From: Hysterangium stoloniferum | Lineage: Eukaryota > Basidiomycota > Agaricomycetes > Hysterangiales > Hysterangiaceae | NCBI GenBank assembly: GCA_015178975.1 | Contig: WHVD01000084.1 | Location: forward strand, 248,001-312,000 | Direction of reading: 5' to 3' | Length of the DNA stretch: 64,000 nt | In this document: piece after piece, positions 1 to 13,358 of the stretch | Position numbering within the stretch: position 1 is the first letter of the stretch | How the letters are laid out: the number at the start of each line of letters is the position of its first letter | The notes under the pieces: model-generated | Told to the model about the DNA's origin: nothing | Databases searched by the model: none | Seen by the model: only the letters and a program-made list of their open reading frames with translations | Made by a program: the position numbers and the translations under genes

Positions 1-1358
1 AACCTTGATCTTGACAATAATCAATGTATTTCTTCAGATATTCAACGTCATCGGCAGTATAGAGGTTACCACCGTATGTGGACTTGAGAACCCGGGTGGG
101 GGGCGTAGGCGAGCGAGCAGGGGGACCTTTAGGCGGAACAAGGGTAGCAGGATTTACCGGACCACTATGGGGTGTCGAGCGCAAACGTTTACGCCCTCGG
201 GGCTGACTCGGACCTGCTTCAGCAGGCACGGTGGGCTGTGTCGGAGTTGTGTCTGATGGCCCTGCAGTAGTTGATGTGGGGTTGTCCATCTCTAAGTATC
301 CGGCATCTGAGTTGTCATAAGGCGCCGTGAACTGCGGGGCAATTAAGAATCAAGTGAATTTAGTGACCGGGTTCGAAACCAGCGATGATTGGCCATACCT
401 GGTCTGGATAATATTCGTTCCCCGATGGCCAGTCGGCTTCCGGGCGATAACGCGCGTATTCCGGATATTCTGGCGTACTTGTCTCAGTAGCGTCGAGGGG
501 CGGATAATGGCTTTGAGGCGGCTGATGGGTCCATATGGGATTAGTAGAACGTGGCGTTTGAGGCATGACATGTTGAATATGCGTCGCCTGTGGAGGAATA
601 CCGCTCGTTTCGTGCCACGGGGCTGAATGTGCTGGCGGGTAGGCATATGAAGGAACGAATGAGCTTGGGGTGGGAGGCAAAGGTGGATGAGGTGGCTGAA
701 CAGGTAGTTGTGGGGCCTGAGGAATTTCAGCACCCATCGGACGTGATGTGTTGCGACGAACTGGGCTGTCATTGGGAATGCTACTAGTTACAATTGGGTC
801 AATTCTGACAAAATATCAGCATCTATCATGACATGACATTACAGTCTTACACACTTTTCTTCGCCAGTAAGTCTACAACCTGCCCAATTAGTTTTGAACG
901 TCAACAGTTGGCTTTGCTTGATACATTCAACCACCCAACGGGCGTCAAGAATAAGTTTTTGTTTTCGACTGGCGAACTGCCTGTACAGTGCCTGTCCAGA
1001 CTCCTTGTATGGATCAACTGTAAGGCTGTATCAGTATAATCATAGCGGGGAGCAGTGAAAAAATAATAATAACCTAGGATATAGGTCACAGCGCTATAAC
1101 TGGGGGAAAGCACCCCACCGTGGTTCTAAGAGAAAGTTAAGCTGGCTAAACGAAGAAAGAGACGGTGCAACAAACTGTGATTAGTTGTTCGATGCGTTCC
1201 TTGTCTGTCACGTCTTTGTCGACGTAGAAGACTAGGCCGCCGCCCATCATGGGATCCGTGAATAAGTCTTCATTAAGAGGCAGCGGTGGTGGTTGAACAT
1301 TCACTTGTTGTTGTCGAGGACGAGAGTTTTGGGGACGTTTGCTGGTTGCAGGGGGCAT
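1..1358 (-). CDS. RAP1-like telomere protein, BRCT plus Myb-type domain (3' end missing)
   Basis: Starts at ATG 1356-1358 and runs off the left edge. The first exon ends in a BRCT start (GLVFYVDKD, then ERIEQLIT). Splicing to exons near 1117-1065 and 1030-860 adds NHGGVLSPSYSA, LVDPYKESGQALYRQF and the BRCT signature WVVECIKQ. A proline-rich linker follows (about 737-250), with a basic patch QPRGRKRLR. The last readable residues, YTADDVEYLKKYIDYCQ, resemble the start of a RAP1-type Myb domain. In RAP1 proteins (known family) BRCT plus Myb domains act at telomeres with shelterin-like partners; that role is inferred here. BRCT is clear, the Myb part is truncated, so another BRCT protein remains possible. 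It is divergent from CDC24. Confidence 0.7.
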
Positions 1359-1811
1359 AGTCAGTAGGACCTCTAACTCTCGGAGTGAAAGTATTCAAGC
1401 TCCGATGGCGATGACCTTGAACTACAGGAAATCATAATAACGACTCAGATGTTATTAAAAATCATTACCAATAATCTTGAAGAGTGACATCGAGCACAGG
1501 GCCTTATCACATGCAGCAATGATGGGACAATGACCGGTAACATCGGTTCTCAACAGTTCGGGACATGACACTACAGGAAAAACAAAAATCCAAATCATCG
1601 GAATCATACCAAGTGTCTAACAAGTTTATATCTGATCACAGAGAAATCAAAGTATATACGTATCAGGTCCCTAATTTATCTCGGGTTCAATCCTCCCATC
1701 ACTGACCCCGATTAGACGCTGACTGCTTACGTCAGAGTTTGACCTTGTTTGTTGTGCACTCTCTCTCTCTCCCGCAACGACCAAGACAACAACGAACCCC
1801 TCCTCTACGTC
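1359..1811. other. Intergenic, divergent promoter region of the RAP1-like gene and CDC24
   Basis: 453 bp between two start codons that point away from each other. A CT-rich tract (1759-1775) sits about 40-50 bp upstream of the CDC24 ATG, which is common in fungal promoters. No further gene or RNA was seen. Confidence 0.6.
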
Positions 1812-4800
1812 ATGTCTTCTGCCACAGGTCGTAAGAAGTCCATCGTTGGCGTGAATGGCATATCTACGATCGATGTGCCCCAGCAAAACAACACTCTCCT
1901 CAATAAGTCCGCGTCTCAGTCAACCTCTCTTTACCAGCAATGTTCTCAGCTTCGCGCTCGTTTGATGAGCATTCGCGATTTTCAGCCTTTCCTAGACCTA
2001 GTTCTTCCCCAGGATGACCTCCGAAAATCAACCGATATGGTTCACGATTTGTGGGAGCATCTCCAACTTGGCGTACCCCTAGTCTTTCTTTTCAACCTCC
2101 TCCCTCCCCCAGCCATTCCTATTGAGAGCATCAATACCGATCCTAATAGCATTGATATGGGTCTAATGGGCCGTAAGGATCCAGCCGCTCGCCGAAGCAG
2201 ACAACGCCCAATAGCGCAGGTTTCAATGGCAATCGCCCGACTCCAGAAGGAGGGGCATTGGAAGGCAGACCTTAATTTCACCGTGGGCGACCTCCTAGAG
2301 AACAATACCAATGGTTTTGTTAAAGTATGATGTGTTTATTTTTTCATACCGGTCGTCTGATTATCTTCTCGTTAGGTCGTCCAAGCTCTTACGTACTTGG
2401 TTGATCGTCTGCCACCTGACGTATTCACAGAACAGCCATCCCCGGCGTCCCCTACCTCAAATACATCACAGATTTCTTTCCATTCAACACCATCTAGTGA
2501 TCACGAATTGCCGCAAGAGGTTGAACGGAAGAATATCATCCGTGAAATGCTGGAGACAGAACGCAAGTACGTACAAGATTTGGAAGTCATGCAGGTGTGT
2601 TTCTATTGTATCTTGTCTATATCCCAATATTCAGCCTCATATCTCTCTCCTCAGACATACTCTACCGCGCTGCAGCAGAATAATATAATCGACCAAGACA
2701 CTATTCACCATCTATTTCCTGGTCTCCTCAGATTATTGGACTTTCAGCGCCGTTTTCTCATCTCGATGGAACAGACTGCCGAGCATCCTTGGAAAGAACA
2801 AGCATGGGGCAAGCTTTTCACTAGTAATGTACGTCCCCTTGTGTCTCATTTTGGGCAATTTCTTGTCCGTTCGCACCGGCTTCCGTTCTTTGTGCCTATT
2901 GTCTTGTTCCCTTTCATGTTCTAACATTCCTTTACAGGAAGAAGAATTTGAGGTGTATGAACCATATTGCGCTAATTACACTAATGCGACCGAACTCCTC
3001 CTCGCTGAAGAGCAGAATCTGATGGTGAGGCCGTTGTTGCTCTCTGGCGACGGTTAATATGCTTACTAATATCAAATAATAGTCTCTTGCTGACGTAATA
3101 AATCCTAAATCGGAACTTCCCGCGTTCCTAATCAAGCCTGTACAACGAATTTGCAAATATCCACTACTTCTGGACGTAAGTGACTTTTCATTGTTTCTTT
3201 TTTAACTCCACTTTTTTTAAACTCGTGAATTTATTGGTAGTCTCTACTGAGAAAATCCTCTCGTGCGGATTACCCATTGTACGATGATCTTGCCGAAGGG
3301 TCTGTAGCGGCCAAGCGGGTAACTGACAGAATCAATGAAGCACAAAGGCGAGCGGAGAACATTCAAACTGTCAAGGCGCTTCAGTCACGTGTTGAGGATT
3401 GGAAAGGTCATCAGTTGAGCAACTTCGGTGATTTACTCTTGGACGACATTTTCCTGGTTACCAAATCTGAGGTGGACCGTGATTACCATGTCTTCCTGTT
3501 TGAGAAAATTATTCTTTGCTGCAAAGAAGCTATTGTAATCCCCAGCAAAAAGGTTTCTAAAAATGGATCTATTTTAAAGAAACAACCCACCCCTAATACT
3601 GCTTTACCGGGTGGCAGTGGACTTAACAAGAAGAAAAACACGCCTCTTTTACTCAAGGGCCGGATCTTCTTAAATAATGTCACCAGTGCCCGCCGAGTAC
3701 CTGCCATCGGAGGTAAGTTGTCAACCTCGCAGTTTGTCTGTCTGTAAAACGCCTTTCATAGATCCGCACGCTCTGCGTGTTTTCTGGAGAGGTGAAGATG
3801 ATGCTGAATATTTCACTTTACGGTGTCGTTCTGAAGAACAGCTGAAACAATGGGAAAACGCCATCATGCGTCTTGTCGGCCTTTCTGGATCTCGTCGGCA
3901 GTCTGAGCGACAAGATCGTATTGGTACACCAAATAGCACGAATCCTGCGCTTGCACTCCGCCATAGTGCTGCTGGTTACCACCATGAGAAATCGCTTTCT
4001 GTCCACATGCAAACCCCTGCCTATCCGGGAACAGGAACAGCAGCTCGATTCCCTGGTTACCGCACAGAGGCCTGGCATAATGGTAATGGCTCAGAAATAA
4101 AGATTCCCATACACCATCAAGCGTATCCGTCATCGACGACTAATCCCATGTATCCTAATATTGTCAAACATCCGTATGGTGGTGATAATCTAGACGACGC
4201 TGAAACTGAATACAATGAATATTCAGCAAGACCTCAATCTAGCTCTGGGCGAAGAACTCCTTTGGGTGGACGGCGCGCTGGAGATTCTCACAGTATGCCT
4301 CCGGAGAGGGACCCTGCACCTGGGTATGATCGTCCTCGAGCCAAGACCGAGGTCCTCAACAGCGCTGTAATGCAACAATGGCGTCATGATGATCACCCAG
4401 TCCCGCCACCGCATTTTGTATCTAGTCCACTTCCTCCCCCGCCAGGCGCTTTAGTTACACGTCCTTCTTTGTCTTCACGCAATACCTCAGATCCAGGCTA
4501 TAGTCCTGGTGTGATCCCTGCTATTACACGACCAGCTCTGCGAAGCAAATTCAGTACGACTCGGTTACGGGATGCGTATGATGAAGAACAGCAACGGCAA
4601 CAGCAGCAGCCACCGCCATTCTCGCGTACTGGTTCACAGGCGAGTGTGATGAGTGGAAATGGTTTGAATGGCACACGAGCGCGGAGCTCTTCTACTCCAT
4701 CACAGTACAACGGTCCCAAACCTCTTCCCCCTCCGTTGCCAACTACCTCACAATGGGGTAATGCTCCAAAAACGGGAGAGCGGAATCGTGGTAGCGCATC

Positions 4801-5203
4801 GAGCCAGTCGACAGGCGAGAGCTCGGATTATTCACCCCCACGGACGGGGTCGCCTATCACATCGTTTGGATCGGTCGACTTCTCTGTCACGCCTAATACT
4901 CATTCCACTGGTTTGCGATCTACGCGTTCGCAGGTATTCACGGGACAGAAGGAGAATATGCTTGTGAAAGTTCGATATGGAGAGGACTTGTTCACGTTGG
5001 ATGTGCCGCGATCGATTGACTATGACGACCTGGTTGCGAATGTTGGACACAAAGTTCGGCGTTGCGGACCGCGCAGGACGCCCGGCCCTTTGCGTATCAA
5101 ATATCAGGACGAAGACAGCGATCTTGTCAGCCTTTCGACCACCGAGGACGTGCAGCTCGCGTTCGATATGGCGGGAGGCACACTTACCCTATATGTCCAA
5201 TAA
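1812..5203 (+). CDS. CDC24: Cdc24-type guanine nucleotide exchange factor for Cdc42
   Basis: Seven exons close one frame of 999 residues: 1812-2324, 2376-2594, 2655-2828, 2938-3024, 3083-3175, 3241-3712 and 3762-5203. Domains in order: a Cdc24 calponin-homology-like region (about 30-190); a Dbl-homology domain from about 220 (NIIREMLETERKYVQDLEVM, later FLIKPVQRICKYPLLL, the conserved DH helix); a PH domain (about 420-560, GDLLLDDIFLV and YHVFLFEKIILCC); a long Ser/Pro/Gln-rich linker; and a C-terminal PB1 domain in the last 84 residues (VKVRYGEDLF, then YQDEDSDLVSLSTTEDVQLAF). This order is that of Cdc24/Scd1, which loads GTP on Cdc42 at sites of polar growth and binds the scaffold Bem1/Scd2 through PB1. 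ATG 1812 is preferred over in-frame upstream codons because conserved sequence starts after it. Confidence 0.95.
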
Positions 5204-5875
5204 GCAAACCGACTTGCTTTACCCATCTACTCGATGTCCAACCATACCTCTAGCCCACCTCTAGTTCACTTCTAGCCTGCATCGCATATACACTTCACGC
5301 TTGATATCTCCTTGCCAAGGATATATGTATAATCACAGCATTCATGCCCTCCACGATGTCCCGGAAGTATCCATAATATGGGACTTTTACGCTCACACTC
5401 ATTATGCGTAGTTTTTTCGCCTTCTATATCTCTTGTTTGTTTGTGGAAGATGACCCCCGTCTCCTTTCTCTGTCTCCCTGTCTCGCCTTCTTCTTTCTGT
5501 TTCGAACACCTTTTTAGTTACTAAACCCCCTTCCGGGTTTGTTTTTTCGACTGTTCTTTTACTTCGGATAAATTACCCCGTAAAGCGATTGTATCTTATA
5601 TATCGACTTAGATCTGTCAATATGAAAGTTATATCCAATATTGAGCAGAAGTGTATCGATACTGTTTGTGCGCAGAGAGCTTGCCGTCGCCATATCCATA
5701 GATTCTGCCCCCAATTTCTATATGCAGCGTTACTCCCCGTTACAATTCAAGGGAGGGAATGTTTTGGGAAATTGATCGGAAGAATTGGCCTTTGATAGTA
5801 TCAATTTGATCTGCGACACCAGGTTGACGTCATCTCCCTGCAACTGGTATCGAGCGACCTTCATACACCTTAACC
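5204..5875. other. Intergenic between CDC24 and the glycosidase gene
   Basis: 672 bp holding the CDC24 3' flank and the next gene's promoter. T/C-rich runs occur at 5400-5560. No coding or RNA signal was recognised. Confidence 0.6.
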
Positions 5876-8800
5876 ATGGATATCCTACGCGAAAAAATCC
5901 ATTCGGGTATTTCTGTAACTCCCACTGATTCTTCCACATCACAAGCTACTCCAGACTTGACTATCAATATACCAACGCCCGCAGCGTCCCCCTGGGTTCA
6001 AAAGCCTCCTTCAAAGCTGAAACAGAACATCAGTCATGAAGCTCCTAGCCTGGAGGCTATTCCACAGGTAAACAAGGTTGAGGACGAGGAACAGTTCACT
6101 ACGTACAGAGAGAAACTCTTCGATCAGCTTGGTGCGGACTATCAAGGCGTGGAACGATATCGATTGTCCGAGGATGAAGCGAAGGAGCGTCACTGGAAAC
6201 GTTGGGGCCCGTATTTGAGTGAACGCCAATGGGTGGGTCAAATTTGAATATACAAGCCCGATTTTCTCTTATCCGTACTTACAGGCTACCGTACGCGAGG
6301 ACTATTCTGCGAACGGAGATGCATGGAGTTATTTCCCTCATGCCCATGCTCGGTCACGGGCATATCGTTGGGGAGAGGATGGGCTCGCCGGTATATCAGA
6401 TAATCACCAGCGACTATGCTTTTCTCTCGCTCTGTGGAATGGCGTTGACCCCATTCTTAAAGAACGGCTATTTGGTGTAACTGGACACGAAGGCAATCAC
6501 GGAGAGGACGTTAAGGAACTTTACTGGTATCTAGATTCTACTCCTACTCATTCTTATATGAAGTGAATCTTTGCCTTTATTTGCTATCACCTTGCTAAGA
6601 ATATTCACAGATTTCTTTACAAATATCCTCAACGCGAGTTTCCGTATGAGAAATTGACATGTGAGAACCAGAACAGAGGCAGAGATGCCGCGGAGTTTGA
6701 GATACTCGATACCGATGTATTTGAAGATGACCGCTATTGGGACGTTTTCGTAGAGGTATATCATTCTCCTGAGGTGCACTTTCTTATTCACCTTATATAA
6801 TGCGTACAGTATGCCAAAGATGCCGAGGATCCAGACAGTATTGCTATTCGTATAACGGCATTTAACAGAGGCCCAGATCCCGCTACATTACATATTCTTC
6901 CACAGTTGTGGTTTCCAAACACGTGGTCCTGGCCTCTTCCAGAGCCACCACGGCCCTCTCTTTCATATGTACCTGCTAAGAATGACCTTCCCCAGGCTAT
7001 ATATGCCAGGCACGACAAGGTGAAGACTCGTCTCTGGTGTTCTCCTTCTCCCCTTCCTGTATCGGCGACAGGGGAAAGTCCTGCCATACAAGAAGAACAG
7101 ACAGAAGGAATTGTGCCAGAAATTATTTTCACGGATAATGATACGAATTTCAAAAGGCTTTACCATGGAAACAATGCCTCGCCTTATGTCAAAGATGCGT
7201 TCCATGACCATATCATTCCGTCCCACCGTCCCAAATCCGAACCATATGGAAACGACCACACCGACTACCTGAATAGCAGGGTCGACAACTCAGGCGACGT
7301 GACTCCCATGGTGGGAAGCAGAAATCCGACCCCTGAGCCCCAGCAGCCGCTTTTTGTCAACCCTGACAAGACTGGTACCAAAGCAGGCGCGCATTACATT
7401 TTCCGTGGTGTACCTGGCGACGGCGGTTGTGTCGTAGTAAGGCTGAAACTGACGCCGCTCCAACCTGCCAAGGATCGTACAATTTATGATGAAGACGCTT
7501 TTGACAATATGTTAGAAGAACGTCGAGTCGAGGCGGACGAGTTCTATCAAAGACTGGTGACTGGACCTATTACCGACGACTTGAGGCAAATTACGAGGCA
7601 AGCATTGGCAGGGATGCTGTGGTCGAAGCAATATTATCAATTCATTCAGAATGACTGGATTAAAGGTGATCCTGCTCAACCTCCCCCTCCACCGGAACGG
7701 AAGTTTATAAGGAATAAGGTATCTAAACTTGTATGACCCTTTACAATAATTCAATTTGAATATCTAGGAGTGGGGACATATGTATGTTGCAGATGTTCTC
7801 AGTATGCCTGACAAGGTTGGTTTCCTCCTTAGTATCAAATAAGAAGGATGAACAATCATGTTTCAAGTGGGAATATCCGTTCTTCGCCGCCGCAAGTAAC
7901 GATTCTCTCATTATTTTTAAAATACTTATCCAGAAGCAATTAACAGTGGGATACGGCTTTCCATTGTATTCCCCTCGCAATGGTTGATCCGGCCTTCGCA
8001 AAGAAGCAACTAGATCTCCTCACTCGTGAATGGTATATGAAACCTGATGGCCAGATCCCTGCGTATGAATGGAATTTCAGTGACGTCAATCCCCCAGTTC
8101 ATGCATGGTTGGTAATATTCTGTTCAATTTAATCAGATGGACATTAACCCATTATGTTTTTGGATTCACTTTATTTTAGGGCCACATTTCGTATCTTCAA
8201 AATCGAACGTAAACTACATGGTCGAGAAGATCTACAGTTTTTGGAGCGTGTTTTCCAGAAGTTGCTTCTTAATTTTACATGGTGACTTTCACGGTCAATA
8301 AATCGAGTAGCTTCATCTCTGACGATTAATTTTAGGTGGGTAAACCGCAAAGATCAAGGAGGGAACAATGTCTTCGAAGGCGGTTTTTTGGGACTCGACA
8401 ACATTGGGGCCTTTAACCGTTCCGAACCATTACCTACCGGCGGAGTGTTACGACAGGCGGATGGAACGGCTTGGATGGCATTTTTCTGCTTGAATATGTA
8501 AGAGTGGTACATTTATTACTCTGGCATTTTTTGTGATACCTTATAAAGGTTGAACATGGCACTTGAACTGGCAAAGCATAATTCGGTATACGAAGATATC
8601 GCGAGCAAGTTTTTCGAGGTATGAAGTCGTCCATTTCTGTTACGAGCAGTGGCCCTGGTATGTTGATGTATTTCTTAGCACTTCATCTTCATTGCCGATG
8701 CCATGACATTCAAAAATGAAGGCGAAAATGAAGAGTCTCTCTGGAATGAGAACGACGGGTTCTATTATGACGCTATTCACTTTGGTTCTGGCCGCTCCCA

Positions 8801-10247
8801 GCAGCTTGCCATCCGCAGCTTAGTAGGTCTCATCCCACTATATGCGACACTCACTTTAGAGCCGGCTGTTATCAACCGTTTCCCCGGCTTCAAAAAGCGT
8901 ATGGAGTGGTTTATTGATAATAGACCGGAAGTCGCGCAGCGAAATATGGCTAATATGAAAGGTACATCATTACTTTCTGTGGTTTATTAATATCGATGTC
9001 ATTTTATTCAGTTCGCGGAAAGGGTGAGCGAAGACTACTTGCCCTGGCTTCCAAAGAGCGCCTTATACGAATTCTATCTCGTGCGCTCGATGAGGGGGAG
9101 TTTTTGAGTGAACACGGCATTCGATCGTGTGTTCTTTTACTCCTACTCCCCTCTATGGCAAGTTATTTTTTCCTATTAGCCTTTCTTTGCACCATAAGAA
9201 GAACCCGTACAATATCAGCGTTAACGGAGAATCTTATGAGGTTGCCTATTGGCCGGGTGATTCACATTCCGGGATGTTTGGTGAGTAGTAGTAATGTGAT
9301 GTTTGGAGTGGATCACCTGTAACACTTCCGAAGGTGGAAACAGTAATTGGTGCGTAGTAGCGCATCCAGATATAGTTTATCCTCACGAATACCCATCAGG
9401 CGTGGGCCAATTTGGTAGGAGTACAACACAAACCTTTATCGGCAGTTCACTCATTTTTTTTATAGGTTGGCAGTGAACTTCCTGATCATCGAGTCCTTGC
9501 AACGTTTCCATCAATATTACGGGGACGACCTTCAGGCATGCTTGGTTATTTACATACGTGATAGGACATAAAATCTGATCTGAATGAGTGGGTAGGTTGA
9601 ATGTCCTACGGGGAGTGGCGACTACATGAACCTTGCCAATGTAGCGGAAGAAATCCAGCACAGAATTATCCACATATTCGGAAGGGATCCTAGCGGACGC
9701 AGGGCTACAAATGGTGGAAATATGAAATTAGATTTTGATCCTCATTTCCGAGACTATGTGCATTTCTATGAGGTGAGAATTTAGCCTCGTGCTTGAACCA
9801 CACGATGTAATTCGTCAGTAGTTCTTTCACGGTGATAGTGGTAAAGGTCTCGGTGCCTCACATCAAACGGGATGGTAAGATTCTTCCGCCGCGTGTGATG
9901 TCCATGATTGATGAAATATTCAAAGGACGGGTTTGGTTGCATTCCATATCATGCAGACTGGCATCACCTGCAGGTTGCCCAAAACCCCGCGCAGTATGTC
10001 TCAGTTAAGACTGTTGTAAAACACTTTTGATTTTCTCTCTTATTTCATTACAGCACCGCGGAGCGTTGCGCAACATTACTTTGACGTAAGTCTGTACGGG
10101 ACGGCTACGGTGGTCGCTTGCTGACGACTATTATAGGAACATATTGAGTCCCGATCAGCGCAAGGGGATGATTCGACGATCAACACGCCTTATACAAATT
10201 ATTCCGAGGTCCCGACTCTCAGTGATCTTTCACCTGACGCACTATAA
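5876..10247 (+). CDS. MGH1-like (GH63-related) glycoside hydrolase, yeast YMR196W family
   Basis: ATG 5876 lies in a good context (ACCATGG). Many exons give [38 protein letters not shown] and [12 protein letters not shown], block motifs of the YMR196W family (MGH1-like glycosidase, an (alpha/alpha)6 barrel related to GH63). Further blocks are [51 protein letters not shown] and GASHQTGW. The C-terminus runs through exons at 9596-9777 and 9822 onward to TAA 10245-10247 ([15 protein letters not shown]). Reading this frame requires two GC-AG introns, 7892-7946 and 9536-9595. Substrate is unknown; the family is largely uncharacterised, and no signal peptide is seen, so it is probably cytosolic. 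No break in the frame was found. Confidence 0.9.
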
Positions 10248-10715
10248 CGATCTTTAGAGTCCTCAATTTCAGTCAGAGGCGACCAGCGGTAGCTATTATA
10301 CACCAACTAAGCAGGGGGTTATGGGGAAATACACAGTTCTGTAGACTCGATATCAAGTTTGTCAAAAAAAGAGAGTTTTCAATGCACTTAAAATCGGCCA
10401 TATATTTCGTTTCTACTTGAGTTTGCGAATGCCATGCATATATATTGGATGAATCGACTTCGACTCTTGAACCCAGGCAGATGAGGTCGTTAGTGACGTT
10501 ACACTAAGTACCAGGTCAGGGATTTTTCCCGATATGAACATCGTGCTTATACAAGCATGACAGTTAATTGTACATTAAGGCTGTCTCCTTAACCTCATCA
10601 CCGACGAGAATCTCAGTATAGATATCTAAAACCTTTTTTCTTGACTAAAGCCTCTTCGAATGTTATACCTTCCACTAGAGAAACCAACACTAATCAGCTG
10701 AATCAACACCTCGTA
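10248..10715. other. Convergent intergenic region
   Basis: 468 bp between two convergent stop codons. AT-rich, with short A runs near 10364-10377. Nothing else recognised. Confidence 0.6.
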
Positions 10716-13358
10716 TTAGATAGCGAGCTCACATCTGGCGAATTCCTCCACTCGCTCTCGCTTTGCACCCCTGAGAACAACCAACTCCTGAACATCAAGA
10801 GCACGATTCTCTCGTACCAAAATCTGTCGTATCACTAGAGAAATCATCTATCTAGATTGACGTCTGCAATATAAAGAAACCGACTAACCATATGACAATG
10901 CTGTGGCCAGTACTAGCGCGCAAAGTGCGATCAGCATACTTTGATGATATTTTGGTCCCCATTGAGCCTTCCATATGAACGACCCAATTCTTCAAAGGCG
11001 CAATTTCAGCCATAAGAAGAGACGGGAAGGAAAATTGAAACTTCCACTCACAAATTTCCGATATTTCCGACTAGAGAAAGTTAGTTGGGTGTATTTCAAT
11101 AAGGTATTCAAATACTAACATCCATTTGCGAGACCGATGGCTGCGGCACGCTTTGCGGGAGGCCGCGGGATGGCCTATTCTCGTCACTTAGATAAAATAC
11201 CAGGGAAAAAGAGATATTTCACATTAGAAACCCAGACCATCGTCAGGGCAAATCCTAATGGGTGTTATAAAACACAGCGCAAGGTGTGGACAATTCACAT
11301 ACCTGCATAACCCGATGCCATCAGGAACATCGAGAAATACCGACCTCCGACTGCCATAGTTGACAGGCTGATGATATAACCCAAGATTACAGCCCACCAC
11401 CAGCCTGTAATGTGTAAAAATCGTTCCCCTGTCTTATCTGGTGTCACGAACAACACTTCAGCGATTAACATGGTGAGCATATTCCGAAAGTAAACTCACC
11501 AGCATGCAGGGCATTAACCATGCAAATGATTGCAGCTAAGATCCACGGGGGACTGAAAAGATATATTAAGCATCGCTAAGTATGCAAGACGAGGCATATA
11601 ACATACGCGGCCATCAGAAGACTAATTGTGGTCGAGAAGCCGAGGGTGGCGGCTAGTCTATATCCATGGCAAAAGAGCTATAAACTATCGCTTGCACACA
11701 TAATAGGGCATCATCTCACGTGGGGAAAAAGTTGACAAAGCTAAGACCAAGTAGTTGTGAACATGTCATTATCATGAATAATGGCACCTTGATATCCATT
11801 ATTGCCATCTTGAGGCCAGTCCACGCGCTGTTAGTGAACGTTGCATTAGTTAATACAAGGCTTGCGATGTCTGTGATAATCTCTGAGCTTACGAGTCTCC
11901 CGCCGCGTCATGATCGGCTTCCCCTGCTTCTTCTGCCAATCTTACCTGAGCAAGATGCAACTCGGATGCCGAAAGCCACCGAGTATTATGAGGCTATTGA
12001 GCAATCAGTGAACACCAGCTTCATTTCATGAACCTAATAATATGATCTATCCTACATAATCTGGCAGGACAAACCTAAAAAAAGGTGAATGGTTCGAAAA
12101 CTGATGTGTTGGCTGAACTTACATAGCCATAAATCCAATCACGATGGTGATAGAACCCTAGGATAGGCGCAATAAGTTTATGAATATTACAACCAGAATG
12201 AAAGCACCTCTATGAAGAACAGCCTGACATGATTTAATTAAAGTTCAGCTCGTAATTGGTATCGATAGTAATCTACCATCTCCATGCTCGAATGCCTCTT
12301 TTTCCTTCCATGTTGCTCAGAATACCTGCGGCCATCAACTTGAAAGACCTCGGTTTGATGTGACGATGGCCAAATAATAGCGGACTCACACTCCCAAATG
12401 CATTAGATATTAAAAGACCACAGTACAACAGCGCAGATCGGAAGGCCAATTGCTAGTGAAGACCTGGTGAACAGTAACATGTGAAAAATCCGAAAATTTA
12501 GCTCACCTTTCTGGTGTACCACCTACTGAGCAGGTAAATAGCACCCGGGTAGAATGCAGCTTCAGGAAGGCCGATGAAGACACGACAGAGCATGATCCCA
12601 GCATAGTTGTGTGTGATCTAGTTCAAGTTTGAGAAAAAAGGTCCTGAACAAGTTTGGACAATAGCATTTCATACACCAGTCAAAGTAGAAGTAATGCCCC
12701 AAAGAACAACACAGGTGCCTAGATTTAATATTCAATTGTTTCCAACAGCTCAATAAAATATGGGATAAAAGCACCAATGTAGAGGGATGGTCTGGACGAT
12801 TCCGCATCAAATGTACTATCAGGACAACGGTGTGCCTTGATGACGTACCTAGAGACCTTGTTCAGAATCTGTCAACGGCGCAAAGTAGTTAACAAGAGGT
12901 ATGAGACATCATTTATAGGCCTTACCATATTAGAGGGAATCTGCATAGGGCAATAACTAACGTATAAAATGGCCACTACAGTATCGTATTGTAAATCTAT
13001 TCGGAGGTCAACTTAGAGGGAGAGAAAATGAGTCAGTCGTATATAACTAACCAGTAAGTCCCAAATCCTCTTCCATCCCCTTCAATCTAGCAGCGGTGAC
13101 AGCAGTGCGGTCCATAAACGAACGAGGATCAGTTTGACTAAACCCTCATAGATGTCGAGCTAGCTCACCGATATAATTCATTATGAATATCAGAGCAATC
13201 ATAGGCATTAGCCTAAGATCCAGCTTCCATGTGAGCGCACGTTCCGCCTTGCTTCGGAGGTGGGAATCGAGTATATTGCTGGCTTTGACTTTCTGCACCT
13301 CGACAGGTTCTTCTTTATCTTCATTGCTCTCGTGTTTAGTTGCCGAAGAAACAGACAT
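10716..13358 (-). CDS. MFS transporter, allantoate permease (DAL5/anion:cation symporter) family
   Basis: The N-terminus (ATG 13356-13358) is a hydrophilic cytoplasmic tail followed by WKLDLRLMPMIALIFIMNYI, then on the next exons DRTAVTAARLKGMEEDLGL and QYDTVVAILYVSYCPMQIPS, the hallmark first helices of DAL5-type carriers. Later exons give VRENRALDVQELV at the C-terminus, and in between RAAAIGLANG, SPPWILAAIICMVNALHAG and helices such as WWWAVILGYIISLSTMAVGG. Ten or more short introns interrupt it. The final exon joins LATALSY to VIRQILVRENRAL and stops at 10716-10718. The family imports organic anions such as allantoate, nicotinate, pantothenate or biotin precursors by proton symport; the substrate cannot be read from sequence. 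It is convergent with the glycosidase gene. Exact exon borders are not all resolved. Confidence 0.85.
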
